A stretch of DNA of 64,000 bases from Parasphingorhabdus sp. SCSIO 66989 (GTDB lineage: Bacteria > Pseudomonadota > Alphaproteobacteria > Sphingomonadales > Sphingomonadaceae): contig NZ_CP136594.1 in assembly GCF_032852305.1 (NCBI RefSeq), forward strand, positions 2,827,501 through 2,891,500, read 5' to 3'. The notes beneath the pieces were generated by a model. It was given only the letters and a program-made list of their open reading frames with translations. It searched no databases and was not told the origin of the DNA. Position 1 is the stretch's first letter; each line of letters opens with the position of its first letter. Shown piece after piece: positions 34,158 through 43,865 of the stretch. The translations under genes and the position numbers were made by a program.

Positions 34158-35411
34158 ATGCGTTCAGAAACCAAACCAGAAGTGTGCGTCCTCGGGCTGG
34201 GCTATATCGGCTTGCCGACAGCGGCGATCATTGCCCGGTCGGGATGCAATGTGCTGGGTGTGGACGTCAATGAGGAAGTGGTGAACACCACTGCCGCCGG
34301 GCAAATTCATATCGAAGAAGTGGATCTCGATGGCCTGGTGCAGGGCGTGGTTTCGCGCGGCAAGCTCAAAACCGCGACACAGGCCGCGGCAGCTGATGTC
34401 TTCGTCATAGCTGTCCCTACACCTTTTGGTGCCGACAAGGTGCCCGATATCAGTTACGTCCTTGATGCCACACGCGCCATCGCGCCGGTCCTGCAACCCG
34501 GCAATATCATCATATTGGAGTCGACATCACCGATAGGGACAACAGAAAAGCTGCGCGATCTGATTGCCGAATTGCGCCCGGATCTGAAAGTGCCCGGTAT
34601 AACCGATGCCATTCCCGACATCGCTATCGCCTATTGCCCCGAGCGGGTTCTTCCTGGACGGATATTGATCGAGCTGACCAATAATGACCGGTCCATTGGC
34701 GGTATTACCCCGAGATGTGCCCGCAAGGCCCTTGGCTTCTACAAACTGTTCGTGCGCGGCGATTGCATCACTACCGATGCGCGCTCGGCTGAGATGACCA
34801 AGCTGGTCGAAAATGCCTATCGCGATGTTAATATTGCCTTCGCCAATGAGCTCTCATTGGTCGCCGACTCGCTCGACATGAATGTCTGGGAGGTTATTCG
34901 CCTCGCCAATCGTCACCCCCGGGTTAACATTCTCCAGCCTGGCCCAGGGGTCGGTGGCCATTGCATCGCTGTCGATCCGTGGTTCATTGTGCACAGTGCG
35001 CCGGAGCAAACGCCGCTCATCCGCAATGCGCGGACAGTGAATGATGGCAAGGTGGACCATGTTATCGCCCGGGCCAGCGCGCTGATCGATGCCAATCCCG
35101 ATGCGCACGTCGCTTGTTTTGGCCTCGCCTTCAAAGCCAATATCGATGACTTCCGTGAGAGCCCGGCGCTGAAAGTGGCATTGGCACTGGCCGCAAAATA
35201 TGGATCACGCATCTCCATAGTCGAGCCGTATGTTGATGCTCTACCTGATGCTTTAATCAGCACTGGAGCAACGCTCATCGATATTGACACTGCAATCGAT
35301 ACCTGCGACATTTTCATCTCGCTGGTGGATCATGACCTGTTTAAGGCTATCCCACACGATGAGCGTAAGGATAAAGAGGTTTACGACACACGTGGCATCT
35401 GGAATGATTGA
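34158..35411 (+). CDS. wecC: UDP-N-acetyl-D-mannosamine dehydrogenase
   Basis: 417 aa. ATG 34158 is chosen because GGAG lies 8 nt upstream and family similarity starts there; an in-frame ATG at 34125 is possible. NAD-binding VLGLGYIGLPTAAIIA, then ESTSPIGTTEKLRDL, NAYRDVNIAFANELS and the catalytic cysteine in GVGGHCIAVDPWF. Oxidises UDP-ManNAc to UDP-ManNAcA with NAD. Converges on the PglF-like gene 30 bp away. Confidence 0.95.
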   Translation: MRSETKPEVCVLGLGYIGLPTAAIIARSGCNVLGVDVNEEVVNTTAAGQIHIEEVDLDGLVQGVVSRGKLKTATQAAAADVFVIAVPTPFGADKVPDISYVLDATRAIAPVLQPGNIIILESTSPIGTTEKLRDLIAELRPDLKVPGITDAIPDIAIAYCPERVLPGRILIELTNNDRSIGGITPRCARKALGFYKLFVRGDCITTDARSAEMTKLVENAYRDVNIAFANELSLVADSLDMNVWEVIRLANRHPRVNILQPGPGVGGHCIAVDPWFIVHSAPEQTPLIRNARTVNDGKVDHVIARASALIDANPDAHVACFGLAFKANIDDFRESPALKVALALAAKYGSRISIVEPYVDALPDALISTGATLIDIDTAIDTCDIFISLVDHDLFKAIPHDERKDKEVYDTRGIWND

Positions 35412-35441
35412 ACTAGGAAGAAGCTACTGCTCTTACCAGGG

Positions 35442-37361
35442 CTAGTCATTTGCTCGCTTACGAACGAGATTGTCTCGACGATGGTCAAATTCAGGAACAA
35501 GTTCTTGCAATAGGTTGATCGCGTCCTCGGGAATTCTGCAGTTGTCTAGAGAATGCAGCAACTTAGACAGTTTGTTCCAATCCAAATATCCCTCATGCGC
35601 CATCATGATACGCTCATGCTTAGTGGTCTTGGGCTGTTCTCCAATCAGAAGCTCTTCATACAGCTTTTCTCCCGGACGCAATCCCACTTCTGTAATTTCA
35701 ATATCGCCATCGGGATTATCAGGATCGCGCACAGTCAATCCACTTAGCTGGATCATCGTCCGAGCCAGCTTTTCAATGCGTACCGGTTTACCCATATCAA
35801 GGACGAATACTTCGCCGCTTTTGGCCATTCCGCCTGCCTGGATAACAAGTGCCGCAGCTTCAGGGATGGTCATAAAATAGCGTGTAATATCTTTGTGTGT
35901 AAGTGTAACTGGTCCCCCTGCTTCAATCTGACGTCGAAATAGAGGTACAACAGAACCGCTTGACCCAAGGACATTACCGAAACGGACCATTGAGAAGCGC
36001 GTAATTTTAGAAATATCAGCAAAGGATTGTAGTATCTGCTCTGCTGCCCTTTTTGTTGCGCCCATAACATTGGTTGGCCGCACAGCTTTGTCGGTGCTGA
36101 TGAGGATGAAATCCGTCACCCTCGCATCATACGCAGCGTTTACCAGTTCAAATGTACCAATGATATTGTTGCGGATTGCTTCCAATGGGTTGGCCTCGAC
36201 AAGCGGAACATGCTTATAGGCAGCAGCATGATATACGGTATCGATATCATGGCTTTTGAATATCTCAGCAAGCCGAAGCTTATCTGCAACGGAACCAAGG
36301 ACGGGTATAATGGTGATATTCATTCGCTGATTGTCAGCGCAATAATCGCGTAGCTCTTTTTCAATCGAATATAGTGAGAATTCGGAAATATCGAGCAGGA
36401 TAAGGCTCTTTGCCCCTATCTTTACAATCTGTCGGCACAACTCGCTGCCGATAGAACCGCCAGCACCACTTACCAATACATTTTTACCGACAATAGTCCG
36501 CCCTAGCAAAAGCTCATTCGGCGTGACCGGTTCACGTCCAAGCAAATCCTCAATATCCAGTGGTCGAATGTCGCTTATCGATACATTGCCACCAACTATA
36601 TCTCGTAACTTTGGCAAGGTTTTGACGGTGACCTTGAATTCTCGTAGCCCATCAACAATATTACGTCGCTTTTTGCGTGAGATACGTGGCAATGCGAGCA
36701 ATACATCCGTAACCGCATAGCGTTCAATGACCTCACGGATATAACCGCTCCAATATACGCGGTCTCCGTCAAGCTTTTGGCCATCAAGCCGTTTGTCATC
36801 ATCGATATAGCCGATGACCTTGATATCATGCTCGGAACGTAGGGAATTGACAAGCTGCTGTCCGGCATCACCGGCGCCGTAGACAAGAATATGCTTGATA
36901 TTTCCGTCAAACTGGCGACGCCCAAACAAATCAACCAGCACATAGCGCGCCATAATGCGTGAAGAGGCAACCAGCATAAAGAATATTATCGGCTGCAATG
37001 CTCCCATAGTTCTGGGAACACCACTGACGCCAATGAAGATAAATGCAATCGACATCCCTATACCGTATATAAGGAAAGATCGTATCAGCGTGGCGATCAT
37101 TCCTGAGCCAGCATAACGGAAAATTGCCTGATAAACGCCGGTAACTGTAAAAACTGTAATGGTTAATGGTATTCCGACCAACAGAATACTCGCTATTGCC
37201 TGATTCCAATACACCCAGATGCCGATTCGAAGGGAATAAGCTATCCAGGTCGCCAATATCAGCAACACCATATCCATAGCGAACACAATAGCCTGTTTCT
37301 GCCAGCGGTGCAGATCCATGGCACGCTCAAGTAGCTGTATAATACTGGCGTTCACTGGCAT
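35442..37361 (-). CDS. Membrane nucleotide-sugar 4,6-dehydratase, PglF/WbpM/CapD-like
   Basis: 639 aa, the long form. Four transmembrane helices lie within the first 140 residues, then a CoA-binding-like segment (ILVYGAGDAGQQLVNSLRSE), then the catalytic SDR domain from about residue 298 (VSGAGGSIGSELCRQIVKIG; YHAAAYKHVPLVEANPLEAI; LISTDKAVRPTNVMGATKRA). The usual catalytic Tyr is replaced by Met (VMGATK), a hallmark of long UDP-GlcNAc 4,6-dehydratases. Product: UDP-4-keto-6-deoxy-GlcNAc, the substrate of PglE-like aminotransferases. Transcribed opposite to the rest of the locus. Confidence 0.93.
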   Translation of the reverse strand: MPVNASIIQLLERAMDLHRWQKQAIVFAMDMVLLILATWIAYSLRIGIWVYWNQAIASILLVGIPLTITVFTVTGVYQAIFRYAGSGMIATLIRSFLIYGIGMSIAFIFIGVSGVPRTMGALQPIIFFMLVASSRIMARYVLVDLFGRRQFDGNIKHILVYGAGDAGQQLVNSLRSEHDIKVIGYIDDDKRLDGQKLDGDRVYWSGYIREVIERYAVTDVLLALPRISRKKRRNIVDGLREFKVTVKTLPKLRDIVGGNVSISDIRPLDIEDLLGREPVTPNELLLGRTIVGKNVLVSGAGGSIGSELCRQIVKIGAKSLILLDISEFSLYSIEKELRDYCADNQRMNITIIPVLGSVADKLRLAEIFKSHDIDTVYHAAAYKHVPLVEANPLEAIRNNIIGTFELVNAAYDARVTDFILISTDKAVRPTNVMGATKRAAEQILQSFADISKITRFSMVRFGNVLGSSGSVVPLFRRQIEAGGPVTLTHKDITRYFMTIPEAAALVIQAGGMAKSGEVFVLDMGKPVRIEKLARTMIQLSGLTVRDPDNPDGDIEITEVGLRPGEKLYEELLIGEQPKTTKHERIMMAHEGYLDWNKLSKLLHSLDNCRIPEDAINLLQELVPEFDHRRDNLVRKRAND

Positions 37362-37672
37362 TTTCCGTTACCCGTAAGCGTCTGATAGTAAGACATATTT
37401 TTATCTTTATATAGTGATTGCATACGCCTAATCAAAATTCAGCCCTTCGCAAGCTATATCATCAGGGATAATACCCATATTTATCACGCTTAGCGCAGAG
37501 TAATATGATTTACACCACAGCAAACACGACATTCGTAGCATCACGCACGACACATATTTGCATGTAGCAAAACTTAAATATTCTCTGTTCGGTCAATCAG
37601 ATAGCAATAAATGTCGATTAAGGCTAATCCTGCTCTAATCCCAAAGGCTGGAAACAGAGAGATGCGTAGCAT
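37362..37672. other. Divergent promoter region between dehydratase and epimerase genes
   Basis: 311 bp, AT-rich near both ends, between the leftward dehydratase gene and the rightward epimerase gene. It must hold promoters for both. No repeat, RNA gene or confident operator was seen. Confidence 0.4.
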
Positions 37673-38674
37673 ATGGCCATTCTGGTAACTGGAATTGCGG
37701 GATTTATCGGTCATGCGCTGGCCAAGGCTCTTTTGCTGCGTGGCGAGCAAATTATCGGCATCGACAATCTCAACACCTATTATGATCCCGCGCTGAAACA
37801 AGCTCGGCTGGTCGATATTGCAATCACGAACCGGGACTTCGTCTTTCACAAAGTCAATTTTGCGGATGCTGAAGCTCTTGACGCCGCGCTGGCAGTTTCA
37901 CGTTTTGACCGCATTGTTCATCTCGGGGCGCAGGCCGGGGTTCGCTATAGCATCGAAAACCCTTCCGCCTATGTGCAGTCCAATCTGGTCGGCCATGCCA
38001 ATATACTGGAGTTGGCGCGGAAACGGGAAGTGGTGCATTTGATTTATGCTTCATCATCTTCGGTTTACGGTATGGCAAAAAAGATGCCGCTATCGGTGGA
38101 CGATAGAGTTGACCACCCGGTATCGCTCTACGCCGCCACAAAAAAAGCAGACGAGCTGATGAGCGAAACCTATGCGCATCTCTATCGTCTGCCAATGACT
38201 GGCCTGCGCTTTTTTACCGTTTATGGTCCATGGGGCCGGCCCGATATGGCCCCGTGGAAATTCACAAAGGCAATACTGAATGGAGAACCAATAACGGTAT
38301 ACAACAAAGGTAATATGAAGCGCGACTTCACCTATATTGACGATATAGTGACAGGCATTATCGCTACACTAGACGCACCACCTACGGACGACAGGACAGC
38401 GAAGGCCGGAGGCAGCATATCGCCGCATGCCATTTACAATATCGGTAATAACCAACCGGTCGCATTGATGGATTTTATCCAGACGATCGAGCAGGCCTGT
38501 GATCGCAAAGCTGAGATGGTTATGAAGCCGATGCAGCCTGGCGATGTCTATGAGACTTATGCGGATATTGATGCGATTGCCAATGCTGTGGGTTATCAGC
38601 CAACAACCAGCCTGAAAGATGGTATCCCCAGTTTTGTCGAATGGTATAAGGATTACCACAAGATCGCGATGTAA
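37673..38674 (+). CDS. UDP-glucuronate 4-epimerase-like protein
   Basis: 333 aa SDR. Motifs: ILVTGIAGFIGHALAKALLL, IDNLNTYYDPALKQARL, HLGAQAGVRYSIENPSAYVQ, SSSSVYGMAKK, the catalytic YAATKKADELM and RFFTVYGPWGRPDMAPWKF. The FFTVYGPWGRPDMA segment and NTYYDP spacing are typical of CapI/LspL UDP-glucuronate 4-epimerases, which give UDP-galacturonate. No UDP-glucose dehydrogenase is in the window, so UDP-GlcA must come from elsewhere. Confidence 0.9.
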   Translation: MAILVTGIAGFIGHALAKALLLRGEQIIGIDNLNTYYDPALKQARLVDIAITNRDFVFHKVNFADAEALDAALAVSRFDRIVHLGAQAGVRYSIENPSAYVQSNLVGHANILELARKREVVHLIYASSSSVYGMAKKMPLSVDDRVDHPVSLYAATKKADELMSETYAHLYRLPMTGLRFFTVYGPWGRPDMAPWKFTKAILNGEPITVYNKGNMKRDFTYIDDIVTGIIATLDAPPTDDRTAKAGGSISPHAIYNIGNNQPVALMDFIQTIEQACDRKAEMVMKPMQPGDVYETYADIDAIANAVGYQPTTSLKDGIPSFVEWYKDYHKIAM

Positions 38675-38685
38675 GGAGAGCGGCC

Positions 38686-38991
38686 ATGTTGATCGTTGAA
38701 GGCTGGATTAAGTACGCCAAGGGCGATGTCAAGAAACTGCGTGATGCCGCAGCTAGGGCGGTTATAGCCACTAATGAGAACGAGGAAGGCTGCCTGCATT
38801 ACAGCATTGCCACCTGCGTCAACGATCCGGATACCATCCGTATATCCGAGCGCTGGCGCGATGAAGAGGCGCTTCAAGGCCATTTCGGCCAGCCACATAT
38901 GACTGAATTCATGCTGCAGCTGGCCAAGGCAAACCGCATTGACGCAGATGTCAGGGTTTACAACAGCGAGGAGGTGCGCCGTCTGCTCTAG
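38686..38991 (+). CDS. Small ABM-domain protein (putative quinol monooxygenase)
   Basis: 101 aa, ATG 38686 after AAGGAG. A ferredoxin-like ABM fold is indicated by VEGWIKYAKGDVKKLRDAAA, NENEEGCLHYSIATCVNDPD and ISERWRDEEALQGHFGQPHM. YgiN-type members oxidise quinols; many are uncharacterised. It sits 11 bp after the epimerase gene and 16 bp before manA, so it is presumably co-transcribed with sugar-nucleotide genes although no link to glycans is evident. Confidence 0.82.
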   Translation: MLIVEGWIKYAKGDVKKLRDAAARAVIATNENEEGCLHYSIATCVNDPDTIRISERWRDEEALQGHFGQPHMTEFMLQLAKANRIDADVRVYNSEEVRRLL

Positions 38992-39007
38992 GCGCGGCCA
39001 ATAACTA

Positions 39008-39859
39008 ATGTTCACCCAATTGACTGCACATAAGGTGGCAAAGCCATGGGGTCGCGATGATCTCGCACCGCCTTTTGTCAATTCTGGTGATACCGCCTCA
39101 GAGCATATTGGCGAGTTGTGGTATCAATCCGACAATACGAACAGCAACGACCCGATACTGATAAAATATCTGTTCACCAGCCAGAAACTGTCGGTGCAGG
39201 TTCACCCAGATGACGCTGCGGCACGTGACCAAGGCCATAGAAGTGGCAAGGCGGAATGCTGGTATATTGTTGATGCTGCACCAGATGCGGCGCTCGGCCT
39301 GGGGCTGAAAGAAGAGATAAGTGCGGGCGAGCTGCGTGAGGCATCGCTATCCGGCACAATTGAGCATATGATCGACTGGAAGCCAACCAAAGCGGGCGAT
39401 ATCTGGTATGTCGAGCCGGGTACAATCCATGCCATTGGCCCCGGCGTTACTCTGATTGAAGTGCAACAGAATATCGACCTTACCTATAGGCTTTATGATT
39501 ATGGTCGACCGCGTGAACTACACCTCGACCAGGCGATTGCGGTCGCAACCAGAGCACCTTACGCCATGACCAACCATGGCAGCTATAACAGGAATGAGCC
39601 GTTGATCCGGCACTGGCCACATTTCGGGATCGCGCTTTGTGATGATGAGAACCAGGTGCAAGAGCTTGCCAGTACTATGGCCACCGACAGTTATTGGGTT
39701 GCCATCCAAGGTGATGCTCAGCTCGACGAACAAACACTCAATCATGGTCAAGTCTATCGCCGACGTGCGCACACGCCGCTGAAGCACGCAGAATTGGACG
39801 ATGCGACCTGCATGCTTCTGGCGTGGCCACGCACAATTGACGGAGGCGACACTCTATGA
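39008..39859 (+). CDS. manA: Mannose-6-phosphate isomerase, class I
   Basis: 283 aa, the short class I type. Zinc cupin motifs: KLSVQVHPDDAAARDQ, KAECWYIVDAAPDA and YVEPGTIHAIGPGVTLIEVQ, then YRLYDYGRPRELHLD. Interconverts fructose-6-phosphate and mannose-6-phosphate, feeding GDP-mannose. The stop overlaps the manC start by 4 bp. No phosphomannomutase is in the window. Confidence 0.93.
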   Translation: MFTQLTAHKVAKPWGRDDLAPPFVNSGDTASEHIGELWYQSDNTNSNDPILIKYLFTSQKLSVQVHPDDAAARDQGHRSGKAECWYIVDAAPDAALGLGLKEEISAGELREASLSGTIEHMIDWKPTKAGDIWYVEPGTIHAIGPGVTLIEVQQNIDLTYRLYDYGRPRELHLDQAIAVATRAPYAMTNHGSYNRNEPLIRHWPHFGIALCDDENQVQELASTMATDSYWVAIQGDAQLDEQTLNHGQVYRRRAHTPLKHAELDDATCMLLAWPRTIDGGDTL

Positions 39860-40908
39860 TCACTCCCGTCATTCTCTCCGGCGGGTCCGGTACTCGGTTG
39901 TGGCCGCGTTCCACCGATGCGCGGCCCAAGCAATTTCTGCCGCTGGCGGAAGAACGGACCATGTTTGCCGCGACACTCGATCGCGTGCGTGACAATACGC
40001 AATTCGCCCCGCCGCTTATCATCGGCAATGCCGCGCATCACAAGCTGATGGCGGCGGAACTGGATGCTGCCGGACTGGGAGACAATGCGCGGATCATATT
40101 GGAGCCTGCGGCGCGCAATACGGCACCTGCGATTGCGCTAGCGGCGCTGGAACTCGCCGATGACAGCCTGATGCTGGTGATGCCGAGCGACCATGTCATG
40201 CGCGCGCCGGAGATATTTTGCGCCGTTGTTGCTGAGGCCGAACAGGCAGCACAATCAGGGGCGTTGGTGACCTTTGGCATCACCCCTACCCATCCGGAAA
40301 CTGGCTATGGCTATATCCATCAGGGCGCTCCTCTTGACGGTAGCACAGGCCATAAGGTTAAGGCCTTTGTCGAAAAACCGAAGCGCGATGTGGCTGAGCA
40401 GATGCTCGCCGAAGGTGGGTATCTTTGGAACGCTGGCATCTTTCTGATGCGTGCGGATCGGTATCTTGAAGAGCTGCAATGCCATTCGCCGGAAATGATC
40501 GAAGCCTGTACAAAGGCTCATCAGGCTGCGGCCCGCGATGGTAATGCGATCATGCCCAATGCCGAAAGCTTTGGCGCCTCACCATCGGATTCCATCGACT
40601 ATGCGATCATGGAGAAAGCAGACAATGTCGCCGTGTTCGCACTGGATTGTGGGTGGTCCGATCTTGGCAGTTGGGATGCAGTCTATGATCTTGCTGAGAA
40701 GGATGCATCCGGCAATGCCCATAGCGGCCCGGTGACATCGCTGGAAACCAGCAATACCCTTATCCAGAGCGATGGTCTGAAGATTGCGGCGGCAGGTGTT
40801 TCCGATCTGATTATCATAGCCGAGGGCGACCAGTTGCTGATCGTCCCACGCGGAGAATCGCAGCGGGTCAAACAGTTATTGGCGGCTACCAAAGATAAGA
40901 GCGACTAA
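39856..40908 (+). CDS. manC: Mannose-1-phosphate guanylyltransferase
   Basis: 350 aa, monofunctional: it lacks the C-terminal isomerase domain of the ~480-aa bifunctional form, consistent with a separate manA next to it. Signature PVILSGGSGTRLWPRSTDAR with KQF after it, VMPSDHVM, TGYGYIHQG and VKAFVEKPKRDVAEQML. Makes GDP-mannose from GTP and mannose-1-phosphate. Coupled to manA by the ATGA overlap. Last gene of the polysaccharide region. Confidence 0.95.
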   Translation: MITPVILSGGSGTRLWPRSTDARPKQFLPLAEERTMFAATLDRVRDNTQFAPPLIIGNAAHHKLMAAELDAAGLGDNARIILEPAARNTAPAIALAALELADDSLMLVMPSDHVMRAPEIFCAVVAEAEQAAQSGALVTFGITPTHPETGYGYIHQGAPLDGSTGHKVKAFVEKPKRDVAEQMLAEGGYLWNAGIFLMRADRYLEELQCHSPEMIEACTKAHQAAARDGNAIMPNAESFGASPSDSIDYAIMEKADNVAVFALDCGWSDLGSWDAVYDLAEKDASGNAHSGPVTSLETSNTLIQSDGLKIAAAGVSDLIIIAEGDQLLIVPRGESQRVKQLLAATKDKSD

Positions 40909-41028
40909 GCCCAAGTTGCGTGGCGGATAGAAAAACTCAATATCATTCGGTCAGACCGGTTATATATGAACAGCAATAGTGGCGCGGTGATGCGTCTCGA
41001 TGCTTTAATGACTGGCCCGTTCTGACTT

Positions 41029-41928
41029 ATGAATCTCACCCATCTTCAACGGCTTGAAGCCGAAGCTATCCACATCATGCGCGAAGTGGTGGCCGAGGCG
41101 GAAAAGCCGGTCATGCTCTATTCGGTCGGCAAGGACAGTTCGGTGATGCTGCATGTCGCGCGCAAGGCCTTTTATCCCTCGCCGCCGCCCTTCCCTTTCC
41201 TGCATATTGCATCGGGCTGGGATTTTCAGGCGCTGCTCGACCATCGTGATCGCACCGCCAAGGAATATGGCCTGGAACTTCTGGTCGAGCATAATTCCGA
41301 AGGTGCGGCATCCGGGATTAACCCCTTCGATACTGGCTCGTCTCTCTATTCGCAGACCATGCTCACCGATCCGCTGAAGAACGCCCTCACCCGCTATGGC
41401 TTCGACGCAGCCTTTGGCGGCGGTCGTCGTGATGAAGAAAAGGCGCGCGCCAAAGAACGCATTTTCAGCTTCCGCTCAGCCAGCCACCGCTGGGATCCGA
41501 AGAACCAGCGCCCCGAATTGTGGAAGCTCTATAATGCCCGCAAGAACAAGGGCGAGAGCATCCGCGTCTTTCCGCTCTCCAACTGGACCGAGCTGGATAT
41601 CTGGCAATATATCTTGCTCGAAAATATCGATATTGTGCCGCTCTATTATTCCGCGCCGCGTCCGACGGTGGAGCGTGATGGGCTGACCATTGTGGTCGAT
41701 GACGACCGCTTCCGTCTGGAAGATGGCGAAGAAGTGCTGGAGCGCTCGGTACGTTTCCGTACCCTGGGTTGCTACCCGCTGACCGGCGCGACCGAAAGCG
41801 ATGCCGCCGACCTCCCCGCTATCATTCAGGAAATGCTGCTGGCTACCGGTTCGGAACGCCAGGGCCGCGCGATTGACAAGGGGCAAGGCGCTTCGATGGA
41901 AGCCAAGAAGCAGGAGGGGTACTTCTGA
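41029..41928 (+). CDS. cysD: Sulfate adenylyltransferase subunit 2
   Basis: 299 aa. PAPS-reductase-type PP-loop ([20 protein letters not shown]), [37 protein letters not shown] and [14 protein letters not shown]. With CysN it makes adenosine phosphosulfate (APS) from ATP and sulfate. Its last base overlaps the first base of cysNC. Confidence 0.96.
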   Translation: MNLTHLQRLEAEAIHIMREVVAEAEKPVMLYSVGKDSSVMLHVARKAFYPSPPPFPFLHIASGWDFQALLDHRDRTAKEYGLELLVEHNSEGAASGINPFDTGSSLYSQTMLTDPLKNALTRYGFDAAFGGGRRDEEKARAKERIFSFRSASHRWDPKNQRPELWKLYNARKNKGESIRVFPLSNWTELDIWQYILLENIDIVPLYYSAPRPTVERDGLTIVVDDDRFRLEDGEEVLERSVRFRTLGCYPLTGATESDAADLPAIIQEMLLATGSERQGRAIDKGQGASMEAKKQEGYF

Positions 41929-43865
41929 TGGACAGCGAAGCAACCGTCTACCGCCCCGAAGCGCTGATCGCCGATGATATCGACGCCTATCTCGACACCC
42001 ATCAGCATAAATCCATGCTGCGCTTTATCACCTGTGGCAGCGTCGATGACGGCAAATCCACGCTGATTGGCCGCCTGCTTTATGACAGCAAGATGATCTT
42101 TGAAGATCAGCTCGCGGCCTTGGAGGCGGACTCCAAAACCAGCGGCACCCAAGGCGAGAATATCGACTTTGCCTTGCTGGTCGATGGTCTCGCTGCCGAA
42201 CGCGAACAGGGCATCACCATCGATGTCGCCTATCGCTTTTTCGCGACCGAAAAGCGCAAGTTCATCGTCGCCGATACACCGGGGCATGAGCAATATACCC
42301 GCAATATGGTGACCGGCGCATCCACCGCCGACCTCGCCATCATTCTGATTGATGCGCGCAAAGGGGTGCTCACCCAGACCAAGCGGCACAGCTATCTGGC
42401 GCATCTGCTGGGCATAAGGAATATCGTACTGGCGGTGAACAAGATGGACCTGATCGATTATGATCAGGAACGCTATGAGGCGATTGTCAGCGCCTATGAT
42501 CTGTTCGCAAAATCCATCGGTATCAGCAATTTCACCCCGATCCCGATTTCCGGTCTTGCGGGCGACAATATCGCATCGCTGAGTGATCAGACTCCATGGT
42601 ATGCTGGCAAGGCACTGATCGATCATCTTGAGACGGTCGAGATAGGCGTCAATGCGCGGCGTGACGGGCCGATGCGGATGCCGGTGCAATGGGTTAACCG
42701 ACCCAATCTCGATTTTCGCGGTTTTGCCGGGCAGATTGCCAGCGGCACAGTCAAATCCGGCGATAAGGTGCGCGTCGTGCCTTCGGGCAAGACGTCTACG
42801 GTGGAACGTATCGTCACCTTTGACGGCGATCTGGAGGAAGCGAGCGCGGGCCAGTCAGTCACGCTGACTTTGGCCGATGAGATAGATTGCTCGCGCGGTG
42901 ATGTGATCGCCGCCGCCGACGCGCCACCATCGGCTGCGGACCAGTTTGAAGCTACGATTGTCTGGATGGATGAACAAGCTCTTCTCCCCGGTCGCGCCTA
43001 TATGCTGAAACTGGGCACTCAGATGGTATCAGCCACGGTCCAGCCGCCCAAATATCAGATCAATGTCAACACCATGGAGCAGGTCGCGGCCAAGACGCTG
43101 GAGCTGAACAGCATTGGTGTTGCGGAGATCACCACCGACCGGCGCATTGCTTTTGAAGGCTATAATGATGCTGACAAGGGCGGACGTGATCTGGGCGGTT
43201 TCATCCTGATCGACAAGGTGAGCAACGCCACAGTCGCGGCGGGCATGATCAACTTTGCCCTGCGCCGCAGCCAGAATGTCCATTGGCAGAGCGTCGATAT
43301 CACCCGCGAGGCCCATGCATCGCAAAAAAACCAACAGCCGAAGCTGCTCTGGTTCACCGGGCTGTCGGGCTCGGGCAAATCCACTATTGCTAATTTGGTT
43401 GAGAAAAAGCTCTATGCCGTTGGCAAGCACAGTTTCCTGCTCGATGGCGACAATGTCCGTCATGGCTTGAACAAGGATCTCGGCTTTACCGATGCCGACC
43501 GGGTTGAGAATATCCGCCGCATATCCGAGGTCGCCAAGCTGATGACCGATGCGGGGTTGATCGTGCTCACCGCCTTTATCTCGCCCTTCCGCGCCGAACG
43601 GCAAATGGCCCGCGATCTGATGGATGATGCCGAATTTGTCGAAATCTTCGTCGATACGCCATTGGAAGTCGCTGAGAAACGCGATGTCAAAGGACTGTAT
43701 AAAAAGGCACGCGCGGGTGAGTTGAAAAACTTTACCGGCATCGATAGCCCCTATGAAGCCCCGGAGAATCCTGAGATCAGGATCGACACAACCCAGATGA
43801 CGCCGGAAGACGCGGCGGAGTATATTGTTGACATTGTGCTCGGCCAATGGGCACCGACGATCTGA
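41928..43865 (+). CDS. cysNC: Bifunctional sulfate adenylyltransferase subunit 1 / adenylylsulfate kinase
   Basis: 645 aa fusion. The N-terminal EF-Tu-like GTPase ([41 protein letters not shown]) and beta-barrel domains are CysN. From about residue 465 the APS kinase follows, with P-loop [29 protein letters not shown] and [13 protein letters not shown]. It supplies GTP-driven APS synthesis and then PAPS. The same fusion is known from NodQ and many alphaproteobacteria. The stop overlaps the cysQ start (TGATG). Confidence 0.96.
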   Translation: MDSEATVYRPEALIADDIDAYLDTHQHKSMLRFITCGSVDDGKSTLIGRLLYDSKMIFEDQLAALEADSKTSGTQGENIDFALLVDGLAAEREQGITIDVAYRFFATEKRKFIVADTPGHEQYTRNMVTGASTADLAIILIDARKGVLTQTKRHSYLAHLLGIRNIVLAVNKMDLIDYDQERYEAIVSAYDLFAKSIGISNFTPIPISGLAGDNIASLSDQTPWYAGKALIDHLETVEIGVNARRDGPMRMPVQWVNRPNLDFRGFAGQIASGTVKSGDKVRVVPSGKTSTVERIVTFDGDLEEASAGQSVTLTLADEIDCSRGDVIAAADAPPSAADQFEATIVWMDEQALLPGRAYMLKLGTQMVSATVQPPKYQINVNTMEQVAAKTLELNSIGVAEITTDRRIAFEGYNDADKGGRDLGGFILIDKVSNATVAAGMINFALRRSQNVHWQSVDITREAHASQKNQQPKLLWFTGLSGSGKSTIANLVEKKLYAVGKHSFLLDGDNVRHGLNKDLGFTDADRVENIRRISEVAKLMTDAGLIVLTAFISPFRAERQMARDLMDDAEFVEIFVDTPLEVAEKRDVKGLYKKARAGELKNFTGIDSPYEAPENPEIRIDTTQMTPEDAAEYIVDIVLGQWAPTI

